Source: CAYXUW01 sp964468375 (GTDB lineage: Bacteria; Planctomycetota; Phycisphaerae; Sedimentisphaerales; Anaerobacaceae). Taken from it: a DNA stretch of 19,165 bases. Below, piece after piece: positions 7,767-14,293 of the stretch. Under the pieces are notes generated by a model. That model had not been told where the DNA came from, did no database searches, and saw only the letters and a list, made by a program, of their open reading frames with translations. The position numbers were made by a program, and so were the translations under genes. Numbering within the stretch: position 1 is the stretch's first letter; every line of letters begins with the position of its first letter. The stretch is from NCBI GenBank assembly GCA_964468375.1, contig CAYXUW010000039.1:1-19165 (forward strand), in the 5' to 3' direction.

Positions 7767-8708
7767 ATGAAGCTTATAATTCAAATACCCTGTTACAACG
7801 AAGAAAAGACACTTCCGGTCGTTATTTCGGACTTGCCCTGCGATCTTCCGGGCATCGATGTAATCGAATATCTTGTTATTGATGACGGTAGCGATGACAG
7901 GACAGTCGAAGTCGCGCGTGAGCTTGGAGTGCACCACATACTCAGTCTTGGTTCGAATCAGGGCCTGGCTGTCGCTTTTGCAAAGGGGCTCATTAAATCG
8001 CTGGAGTCAGGGGCGGATATTATCGTCAATACCGATGGTGATAACCAATACAAAGCTGAATATATAAAAGACCTGATTGCCCCCATTGTAGAAGGAGAAA
8101 AGGATATTGTCGTCGGTGCCAGGCCTATCCACGACATTGAGGAGTTTTCTTGGATAAAGAAAAAGCTTCAACATCTTGGAAGCTTTGTAGTTCGTCAGTT
8201 TTCCGGCACCGATGTATCTGATACAACCAGCGGATTTCGTGCGTACTCGGCTGATGCAGCTAAGAGACTCTTTGTTTTTAATCGCTACACCTATACTCTC
8301 GAAACTATAATTCAGGCCGGTCATATGAATATGCGAATCGGCCATGTTCCGATACAAGTTAATCCGAGCACCCGCGAATCACGGCTTATATCCTCTGTCC
8401 CAAAATATATTTGGCGCTCGTTTTCTATAATTATGAGGTCCTATGTTACATATAAGCCGCTTCGGACTTTCTTTTATGCATCACTTATTCCAACCATTGC
8501 GGGACTGGCTATTTGTTTGCGCTTTTTGTACTACTTCTTCACAGAACAGGGCTCCGGTCATATCCAGTCCCTTGTTTTGGCGGCTATATTATTGTTAATC
8601 GGCTTTCATCTTTTTACGCTGGGCATAGTGGCTGACCTTTCAAGCGCCAACAGAAGACTTATTAACGAGATTTTGTATCTGGAGAGGTCGAAGAAGAATA
8701 AGGTGTAG
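7767..8708 (+). CDS. GT2 polyprenyl-phosphate sugar synthase with C-terminal membrane helices (DPM1/GtrB-like)
   Basis: 313 residues. An N-terminal GT-A domain begins Q6-I-P-C-Y-N-E-E13; D39-D-G-S binds the nucleotide and D90-G-D92 with N-Q-Y is the DxD metal site. The phrase S-D-T-T-S-G-F-R-A-Y in mid-protein is typical of dolichyl/undecaprenyl-phosphate hexose synthases. Two hydrophobic helices follow at about 232-255 and 264-290, as in GtrB/ArnC-type enzymes. The expected reaction is NDP-sugar plus polyprenyl phosphate giving polyprenyl-phosphate sugar at the inner face of the membrane. AAAAGG precedes the ATG. The next gene, 41 nt downstream, is a GT39-type membrane transferase that would use such a lipid-linked donor. 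Which sugar is used cannot be told from sequence. Confidence 0.88.
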   Translation: MKLIIQIPCYNEEKTLPVVISDLPCDLPGIDVIEYLVIDDGSDDRTVEVARELGVHHILSLGSNQGLAVAFAKGLIKSLESGADIIVNTDGDNQYKAEYIKDLIAPIVEGEKDIVVGARPIHDIEEFSWIKKKLQHLGSFVVRQFSGTDVSDTTSGFRAYSADAAKRLFVFNRYTYTLETIIQAGHMNMRIGHVPIQVNPSTRESRLISSVPKYIWRSFSIIMRSYVTYKPLRTFFYASLIPTIAGLAICLRFLYYFFTEQGSGHIQSLVLAAILLLIGFHLFTLGIVADLSSANRRLINEILYLERSKKNKV

Positions 8709-8749
8709 CGAATAATCTTTCGGCGTTTAAACACCGGATATGGGTATAT

Positions 8750-10351
8750 ATGGAAGAAAAGGATTTGACCTCTAAATTCGGTTTCTTTTTGATTGTTGTT
8801 CTTATTGCATATACGATACTGGGTTTGTGTTTGATTGGGTATTACCGGTATCAAATAAACCCTGATGGGATTTCGTATATTTCAATCGCCCAAAAATATT
8901 TAAACGGCGATTTTAGCAATGCTATTAATGGGTACTGGGGACCGCTCATATCTTGGCTCTTGATGCCGTTTTTGCGCTTTGGTGTAGAACCGTTGTTGGC
9001 GGCGAAAGTTTTGAATCTGATTATCGGTGCGGTAACCATTGTAGCTTTGTGGGCCTTATCTCACAGATTCTCTATATCGGAATCGATTAGAAGGGTAATA
9101 TTATTTTCTGCGGCGCCTGCGATTTTGAGCTTTGCATTTTCTGATATCACACCTGATTTATTATTAACATGCATACTGCTTTTTTACTTTAACATTTTAT
9201 TCAGCGCCGACTATACGGAGCGGGTAAACAGCGGCGTGCTTTGCGGGGCTTTAGGCGGACTCGCTTATTTAGCTAAGAGTTTCGCCTTTCCTTTTTTCAT
9301 TTCTCACTTTTTTGTGATGAATGTTATTTACTATCGGCGAAGCGAATCCGAATTCGCCAAGAAAAAAGTCTTATATATTTTTCTGGCTGGCACAGCCACA
9401 TTTGCCGTTATCAGCGGGGTGTGGACGGGTTTGCTGAGCAACAAGTATGGCGAATTTACGTTTTCAAGAGCGGCAACGGTGAATTACAGAAACGCTACCG
9501 ACCCGAGTGTGAAGGATATATCGCCTTTTAAAGGGGGTTTTCGAGAACCTCCTGATCCAATTGCTATATGTTCTACCGATGAGCCGGACTTTCCGGAATC
9601 GCAGCTAAACCAATTGCCTGGTTCTGTTCTTGATAATCGGACAAATTTGGGAATTCGTGTAAAGAGCCAGTTAAAACGTGCCGCTGCGTGCACAAAAAAG
9701 ACGGCTGACATCCTAATGGCTTTTTCGCCGCTTTCTCTGCCCATAGGAATTGCTTACGTACTTTTTTGGCTGCGGCGACTTAATATAAAGGTGATGCAGC
9801 CCGAGGTTCTTTATCCGAGTGTTACTTTTGTCCTTTACGCTGGCGGATATAGCTTGATTCATGTGACGCCGAGATATTTATGGGTCATTTGTCTTTTGTT
9901 GTTACTGATGGGGGGGTATCTGTTGTTTAGATTGTTTCAGGACAGATTCTTTACGAAGACGAGAAAGTTGGTTTTGTTGGCAGTTTTCTTTTTGTCTTTC
10001 ACAATTCCGGCATCGCAGGTCTTAAGGGATTATGCCTATAGAGGTAAAGGGGTATATGATATGAGCCGGGTGCTGAAAAGCTATATTGCACCAAACCGTA
10101 AGGTTGCGTCAGATACCAATTGGGGTATTTCATTATTTTTATCGTATCATCTGGGGGTAAGGTATTACGGTATTCAAGAAGAAAACATAAGCAAAATGGA
10201 GCTAAAGCAACAGTTGGAAAAGTATGCTATAGATTATTACCTTGTCTGGAGGGATGTTGCGAGTGACTTTAGCTTCCTGTCTAATTACCGGGAGATAACC
10301 GGAGGCAGAATCCCTTGGCTGAGGATTTATGCCTTAAAGAAACAGAGATAG
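8750..10351 (+). CDS. PMT/GT39-family membrane glycosyltransferase, second copy
   Basis: 533 residues, about 10-11 helices. After the first helix (about 11-31) the loop I-N-P-D39-G-I-S-Y-I ... N-G-D-F ... Y-W-G-P-L matches the loop-1 layout of PMT_2 proteins, with D39 as candidate catalytic acid. A long hydrophilic stretch (about 240-315) interrupts the membrane part, and the last about 90 residues form a soluble C-terminal domain. It differs clearly from the transferase at 131-1783, which has a D-H-P-Q loop, so it is not a recent duplicate. It is probably co-transcribed with the GT2 synthase upstream and uses its product; the acceptor is unknown. The ribosome site before 8750 is weak. Confidence 0.8.
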   Translation: MEEKDLTSKFGFFLIVVLIAYTILGLCLIGYYRYQINPDGISYISIAQKYLNGDFSNAINGYWGPLISWLLMPFLRFGVEPLLAAKVLNLIIGAVTIVALWALSHRFSISESIRRVILFSAAPAILSFAFSDITPDLLLTCILLFYFNILFSADYTERVNSGVLCGALGGLAYLAKSFAFPFFISHFFVMNVIYYRRSESEFAKKKVLYIFLAGTATFAVISGVWTGLLSNKYGEFTFSRAATVNYRNATDPSVKDISPFKGGFREPPDPIAICSTDEPDFPESQLNQLPGSVLDNRTNLGIRVKSQLKRAAACTKKTADILMAFSPLSLPIGIAYVLFWLRRLNIKVMQPEVLYPSVTFVLYAGGYSLIHVTPRYLWVICLLLLLMGGYLLFRLFQDRFFTKTRKLVLLAVFFLSFTIPASQVLRDYAYRGKGVYDMSRVLKSYIAPNRKVASDTNWGISLFLSYHLGVRYYGIQEENISKMELKQQLEKYAIDYYLVWRDVASDFSFLSNYREITGGRIPWLRIYALKKQR

Positions 10352-10366
10352 CCTTGGGCTGTTTTT
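10349..10366 (+). terminator. Weak intrinsic terminator candidate
   Basis: AGCC (10350-10353), a TTG loop and GGCT (10357-10360), followed by G and five T. The stem starts inside the stop codon of the GT39 gene. The stem is only 4-5 bp, so the call is tentative. The convergent phosphodiesterase gene ends 20 nt after the GT39 stop. Confidence 0.3.
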
Positions 10367-10371
10367 ATATC

Positions 10372-11649
10372 TTAGGCGATATTTTTCTCTATTATGCCTT
10401 TTATATCCGAGATTGCAGGTATGTCCGGGATGATGGTTTTATCCGGAAGACCTTTCATTAGCAAAAAAGCGGTGTCTTGAGTGTGTTTGCCGGAGAATAT
10501 CCCTTTATCAGATAGTTTTTCGGCTTTAAAGTTTGCTTTGAGATTGAATCCTTCGCTGCCTACGAGAACCATGTCCGGTGCATCCTCTAGATAGGGGCCT
10601 GAATATATTTGCTCTTTTTTGTAGATATCTCTTATGACTTTTTTACCGTCTATCTCCAGTGAACCGAAGAGATTCTCGATCTGGCTCAAAATTTCTTCGG
10701 CTTCGGCTTGGTCGACGGTTCCGCAGGGAAATTTTCCTTTGAGGTTTAGATAAATCCTCGCAGGGTCCATTACAAACGCTTTTGTGCCGTGACAAATGTT
10801 GTTTAAGGCAATATCCTGGTCCTGTTTGAACTGAAGAAATCCATTTTGTACGAGAAGGTAACCGATGTATACGTCGTTTTGTAGCTTCTCAAAGCCGTGG
10901 TCTGAGTGAATAACCAGTAAATCATCATCCGTGATTCTGCCGGCGATTTCACCGACCGCCCGGTCGATTTTTTTGAAGTGTTCGAGGAACAAGTCGTGAT
11001 ATTTGTGGTTTTCGTCCTCGTATGCATCCCATAGAAAGTGCATTAGTCGGTCGGTGCCGGTGAATACGAGCATAAAAGTCTGCCAGTTTTGGGTTTGCCA
11101 GAGATAGCGATACGTTTCAATTCTTGCATTGAGGGTTTTATCCAAATCCGCAAGGAAAAGTTCCGTTGAGCTGTGTGCTTTTTGTGAATCGACGTCGAGG
11201 CGATAATCCAGGTCTTTTAGCTGTGGTATCAGCGATTTCGGATAAACACTTTTTTCGAAGTCTATGGAGACAAATCCCGAGATTATGACCCCATTGATTT
11301 CGCGGACGGGATAGGTGGAGGGAACATTAATTATGACGGATTGTCCTTCCCACTCGTCCCAGAAAGGCGATGCCTTCAAATCGTTGAAGTTTGGAAACCT
11401 CATCTTATAGGAATTCGGGAACACATCCGTAAAGCCGAAGATTCCGTGCTTGCCCGGGTTTTCGCCGGTAATCATCGAAGACCATGCAACGGAGGAAACT
11501 TCCGGAATAGAAGAGCTCATTTTTTTAAACACGCCCTGTGAGATTAGCTTGTTTGTGTTCGGCATAACGCCGCCTTCGGCGAAGTTTTTAATCATACCTA
11601 AAGGGACACCATCGAGACCTATTATTACAGTTCTTGCGCTTTTAGCCAT
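10372..11649 (-). CDS. Alkaline-phosphatase-superfamily hydrolase (type I phosphodiesterase/nucleotide pyrophosphatase, PF01663 type)
   Basis: 425 residues with no signal peptide, so probably cytosolic. D13 in I-I-G-L-D-G-V is the first metal ligand. S52-S-V-A-W-S-S-M-I-T-G-E-N-P-G-K-H68-G holds the nucleophile region. F-T-G-T-D-R-L-M-H-F-L-W and later H-S-D-H-G-F supply further D/H metal ligands, and a G-K-H-T segment near residue 388 is the last one. The family hydrolyses phosphodiesters, nucleotide pyrophosphates or related esters. The sequence does not settle the substrate; a nucleotide or sulfonucleotide such as APS is an attractive guess from its position only. Its ATG overlaps the cysN stop by 8 nt (ATGGCTAA), so it is translationally coupled as the last gene of the cysD operon. 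Confidence 0.85.
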   Translation of the reverse strand: MAKSARTVIIGLDGVPLGMIKNFAEGGVMPNTNKLISQGVFKKMSSSIPEVSSVAWSSMITGENPGKHGIFGFTDVFPNSYKMRFPNFNDLKASPFWDEWEGQSVIINVPSTYPVREINGVIISGFVSIDFEKSVYPKSLIPQLKDLDYRLDVDSQKAHSSTELFLADLDKTLNARIETYRYLWQTQNWQTFMLVFTGTDRLMHFLWDAYEDENHKYHDLFLEHFKKIDRAVGEIAGRITDDDLLVIHSDHGFEKLQNDVYIGYLLVQNGFLQFKQDQDIALNNICHGTKAFVMDPARIYLNLKGKFPCGTVDQAEAEEILSQIENLFGSLEIDGKKVIRDIYKKEQIYSGPYLEDAPDMVLVGSEGFNLKANFKAEKLSDKGIFSGKHTQDTAFLLMKGLPDKTIIPDIPAISDIKGIIEKNIA

Positions 11650-12883
11650 AATTTTGGTCCGCTGAAGTAATTATTCCGCCGGCACATATATTTTCATCCT
11701 GAACAAGAACAAAACGCCCCAATTCCTGAATGTCGTTGAAGTCCTTTATGGCTATCGGCTTTTTGGTTTTTATGATGACCTCGGCGACCTCGAGATTTTT
11801 GATAACCTGAGCGTTTTCTTCAATAAGCTCGAGCGTAGAAGAGTTGATCCTTTTGTTGATGCTTTCTATTTTGCAGCTTGTTTCTTGGGTCGCACACCTT
11901 ATCATTAACCTTAGGCCAGAAGTAAAATCTCGTTTAGTCATCCAGAATATACTGGCGAGAATCCTGTCGGTTAATTTCGGCTCGCTGCCCGGCAGGCATA
12001 CGATATTTCCGCGGTCGAGGAAAACCGCATCAGTTGTCGTCATTCCGATAGATTCACTGGCGATGGCTTTGTCGGTATCTGCTAAAAATTTCTCTATAGA
12101 ATTGACTGTAGTAATCTGTTCGCTCGGCAGGATTTTGATTTTCTCGCCTTTGGAAATAACACCGGCCTCGACTCTGCCGACGTTAAGTCTCTTGCTGTCT
12201 ATTTTATATACATCCTGGATAGGGAAAAGCAGAGGTTTGTTCTCGGACGGCTGTTTATTCTTCATGGTGTCGAGACTGTCGAGGAACGTTAGACCGCCAT
12301 ACCAGTCCATATTTTTAGACTTTGCTGCAACATTGTCCCCTTCAATTGCAGATATAGGGATATAATACATTGCCTCGATCTTGATGGACTTAAGCCACTT
12401 TTGTGCCTCGGCTTTGACCTTGTTAAAGTGTTGCTCTGAGAAATCGACCTGGTCCATTTTGTTCAAAACTACTACAACCTGATTAAGACCCAGCAGCGAC
12501 AGCATATATGAATGGCGTCTTGTTTGCTCCTGAACGCCTTCCTTAACATCGACTATGAGAACAGCGGCCTCGGCCTGCGAAGCTCCGGTAATCATGTTTT
12601 TGACAAATTCGACGTGCCCGGGGGCGTCAATTATTACATAGCGCCTTTTCGGGCTTTTGAAGAAGACCTGTGTAGTATCGATGGTGATACCTTGTTTGCG
12701 TTCCTCTTTCAGGTGGTCCAGCAGATATGCAAACTCGGTTCGTTTGCCTTGGCCGGTTGAGGCCTTTTTTATTTCCTCAATTTTATCCGGAGCAAGCGAG
12801 TCGGTATCATAGAGCAGTCTTCCAATCAGTGTGGATTTCCCGTGGTCGACGTGGCCTACAATAACAAAATTCAGAACGTCCAT
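11642..12883 (-). CDS. cysN: Sulfate adenylyltransferase subunit 1, GTPase CysN (without APS kinase domain)
   Basis: 413 residues. EF-Tu-like GTPase: G1 G10-H-V-D-H-G-K-S-T18, a switch region with E-E-R-K-Q-G-I-T-I-D typical of CysN, G3 D86-A-P-G-H90 and G4 N141-K-M-D144, then beta-barrel domains. With CysD it couples GTP hydrolysis to the reaction ATP + sulfate to APS + PPi in the cytosol. It is shorter than E. coli CysN (475) and ends after the third domain; no CysC kinase domain is fused and none lies elsewhere in the window, so PAPS formation is not shown here. ATG at 12883 follows the DUF2061 stop with 1 nt between (TAAGATG) and has AAGGA upstream. The GHVDHGKST P-loop is closer to EF-Tu than the GSVDDGKST of enterobacterial CysN. 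Confidence 0.92.
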   Translation of the reverse strand: MDVLNFVIVGHVDHGKSTLIGRLLYDTDSLAPDKIEEIKKASTGQGKRTEFAYLLDHLKEERKQGITIDTTQVFFKSPKRRYVIIDAPGHVEFVKNMITGASQAEAAVLIVDVKEGVQEQTRRHSYMLSLLGLNQVVVVLNKMDQVDFSEQHFNKVKAEAQKWLKSIKIEAMYYIPISAIEGDNVAAKSKNMDWYGGLTFLDSLDTMKNKQPSENKPLLFPIQDVYKIDSKRLNVGRVEAGVISKGEKIKILPSEQITTVNSIEKFLADTDKAIASESIGMTTTDAVFLDRGNIVCLPGSEPKLTDRILASIFWMTKRDFTSGLRLMIRCATQETSCKIESINKRINSSTLELIEENAQVIKNLEVAEVIIKTKKPIAIKDFNDIQELGRFVLVQDENICAGGIITSADQNYG

Positions 12884-12884
12884 C

Positions 12885-13199
12885 TTAATCCTTGCTGATG
12901 TATCCCAATTCTTTTAACTTTTTCTTTATCTCCTCCAGGTCCTTTTCTTTCAATGGTCTGTTTACTTGTAAAGAGGCCAGGGGGTGTTTTTTCTGACCGA
13001 ATTTTATAAAAGACCATAACCTTTCATGAAGATAATAGCAGAATATCTTCGCTACCGCTTCAACAGCGCCTACACCGAGTGAAAGAACAATTTTGCGAGT
13101 AAAGATAAAGACTATAGTAGTGGTAACAATGGCAGCAAGTAACCGATAGCTTACCGCTTTCATTATCGAGCGTGTGTGTGCATCACTGTGTGTGCTCAT
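12885..13199 (-). CDS. DUF2061 small membrane protein inside the cysD-cysN operon
   Basis: 104 residues. H8-T-R-S-I-M-K-A-V-S-Y-R-L-L-A and then K-x5-Y-Y-L-H-E-R-L-W near residues 47-62 are the DUF2061 (PF09834) hallmarks; two hydrophobic helices lie between about 17-34 and 36-56. A charged C-terminal tail rich in K/E (about 75-104) faces the cytosol. It sits between cysD and cysN with TAAGATG at both junctions, so the three proteins are almost certainly made together. I know of DUF2061 genes near sulfate-activation genes, but the molecular role is not established. Anchoring the CysDN complex at the membrane, or helping sulfate entry, are guesses. Confidence 0.85.
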   Translation of the reverse strand: MSTHSDAHTRSIMKAVSYRLLAAIVTTTIVFIFTRKIVLSLGVGAVEAVAKIFCYYLHERLWSFIKFGQKKHPLASLQVNRPLKEKDLEEIKKKLKELGYISKD

Positions 13200-13200
13200 C

Positions 13201-14013
13201 TTACATATATCCCAGCGACCGCAGTTTCTGCATCATATAATCGTCTTCTTTGTCCTGTGCTCTTCCGCTTCTCTCGGAAATTTTAGAGGTTTTCAGTTCC
13301 TCGACGACTTTATCTATATTGTCGGCGTCTGAATCGATGGGGTTGCAGCATGTTTCGCAGCCGATGCTTCGGTATCGTTTGCCGTTCTTAGCAAAGTAGA
13401 GGTCAACGACGGGCATATTTTCTCTTTTAACGTATTCCCAGACGTCGATTTCGCGCCAGCCGAGCAGCGGATGCACTCTTAAGTGTTCTTCTTCAGCCGC
13501 TTTGGTTTTATACTGGTCCCAGAGTTCCGGCGGCTGATTTTTATAATCCCATTCGAAGTCCTCGTCTCTCGGACTGAAGACTCTTTCTTTTGCGCGGATA
13601 CCGTGCTCGTCCCTTCTGATTCCAAGATAGAGTGCCTTAAAGCCGTGTTTGGCGATAGCTTTTTTCAGGGCTACGGTCTTTAGCTCATTGCAGCACTGGA
13701 ACTTCCCTTTGTCCGGCCCCATGCCCTTGGTAAGCGCCTCTTCGTTTTTGGCGACGATGAGATTCAACCCCCATTCTTTTGCATATTTGTCTCTGAAGTC
13801 ATAGATTTCCTTGAATTTGTAGGTAGTATCTATGTGGAGGACGGGAAAGGGTATTTTGCCGAAAAAAGCTTTCCTGGCGAGCCAGAGCAGGGTTGTCGAA
13901 TCTTTGCCGATTGACCATAGCATAGCCACATTTCTAAATTCGCTGTAGGCCTCTCTGATGATGAAAATGCTCTGGTTTTCCAACTTGTCCAGTTGACTGA
14001 GACTGGAATTCAT
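13201..14013 (-). CDS. cysD: Sulfate adenylyltransferase subunit 2, CysD, with an APS-reductase-like cysteine pattern
   Basis: 270 residues, PP-loop ATPase fold. S34-I-G-K-D-S39 is the PP-loop, followed by H60-I-D-T-T-Y-K-F-K-E; A141-K-E-R-V-F-S and S246-E-R-S-G-R-A-Q-D-K close to the C-terminus are CysD signatures. It adenylates sulfate to APS together with CysN. Unlike E. coli CysD (302 residues) it has C107-C108 in the middle and C219-E-T-C222-C223 after Y-R-S-I-G, the CC...CxxC spacing that binds [4Fe-4S] in APS reductases (CysH). The C-terminal E-C-G-L-H catalytic cysteine of those enzymes is absent, so it should not be called a reductase. AAAGGAG lies 10 nt before the ATG. First gene of the operon cysD-DUF2061-cysN-phosphodiesterase. 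Confidence 0.9.
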   Translation of the reverse strand: MNSSLSQLDKLENQSIFIIREAYSEFRNVAMLWSIGKDSTTLLWLARKAFFGKIPFPVLHIDTTYKFKEIYDFRDKYAKEWGLNLIVAKNEEALTKGMGPDKGKFQCCNELKTVALKKAIAKHGFKALYLGIRRDEHGIRAKERVFSPRDEDFEWDYKNQPPELWDQYKTKAAEEEHLRVHPLLGWREIDVWEYVKRENMPVVDLYFAKNGKRYRSIGCETCCNPIDSDADNIDKVVEELKTSKISERSGRAQDKEDDYMMQKLRSLGYM

Positions 14014-14046
14014 ACCAAATGTACTCCTTTGAGTTAATTTCGAACA

Positions 14047-14064
14047 GGTTTAGTTACCTAAACC
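14047..14064. promoter_or_regulatory. Perfect dyad at the predicted start of the cysD operon transcript
   Basis: GGTTTAG-TTAC-CTAAACC, a perfect 7-bp inverted repeat with a 4-nt centre. It coincides with the predicted transcription start of the minus-strand operon, so it could be a repressor operator or a 5'-end hairpin that stabilises the mRNA. No regulator gene is in the window. Confidence 0.4.
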
Positions 14065-14068
14065 CACC

Positions 14069-14097
14069 ATTATAACGAAATTATGAGTAATATCCAT
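14069..14097 (-). promoter_or_regulatory. Candidate promoter of the cysD operon
   Basis: On the minus strand a perfect TATAAT (14074-14069) is preceded at 17 nt by ATGGAT (14097-14092), a weak -35. The start would fall near 14062, on the dyad at 14047-14064, about 50 nt before the cysD ATG. A weak -35 with a strong -10 would fit an activator-dependent promoter. Confidence 0.4.
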
Positions 14098-14161
14098 TGA
14101 GAAAAGTGGTTTTTAAGCACAAACTTAAGCTGTATATCCCAAGCTGCAGCCCCTTTTTTCT

Positions 14162-14190
14162 TTGACTGTTTGGCGGTATTTTGTTATTCT
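14162..14190 (+). promoter_or_regulatory. Candidate extended -10 promoter of the UDP-sulfoquinovose synthase operon
   Basis: TTGACT (14162-14167), 17-nt spacer, TGT-TATTCT with the -10 at 14185-14190. The start near 14197 gives a leader of about 97 nt that contains two ACCGGT palindromes (14221-14226, 14264-14269) able to form a weak hairpin. It is divergent from the cysD promoter, so both operons may be controlled from this 280-nt gap. Confidence 0.42.
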
Positions 14191-14293
14191 GCATATAGTT
14201 AGTGTAAAGTCTTAGTAATTACCGGTCGATTTCTTGGGATAAAGGTATCTTTCTTAGGCGAAAACCGGTTCAAAGGTAAATTAAGGAGACGAA

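Noticed and set aside
8007..8357. Open frame of 116 codons on the minus strand within the GT2 gene
   Set aside because: Antisense to the catalytic domain with intact motifs on the other strand; no supporting start signal.
9520..9560. Segment of the second GT39 protein reading S-P-F-K-G-G-F-R-E-P-P, resembling translated REP/MITE-type repeats
   Set aside because: Only one copy in the window, no flanking duplication, and a comparable proline-rich loop occurs in members of this transferase family; it fits the normal protein.
11844..12365. Long open frame on the plus strand (173 codons) inside cysN
   Set aside because: Antisense shadow of a well-conserved GTPase with all G motifs; no ribosome site and no recognisable product.
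13201..14013. Calling the CysD-like gene an APS reductase (cysH) because of CC...CxxC
   Set aside because: The AKERVFS and SERSGRAQDK signatures and the adjacent cysN fit CysD, and the catalytic C-terminal cysteine motif is missing.
14221..14269. Two ACCGGT hexamers in the sqdB leader as a possible riboswitch
   Set aside because: Each is self-palindromic and the pairing between them extends poorly; no match to a riboswitch fold I know, and no terminator follows.
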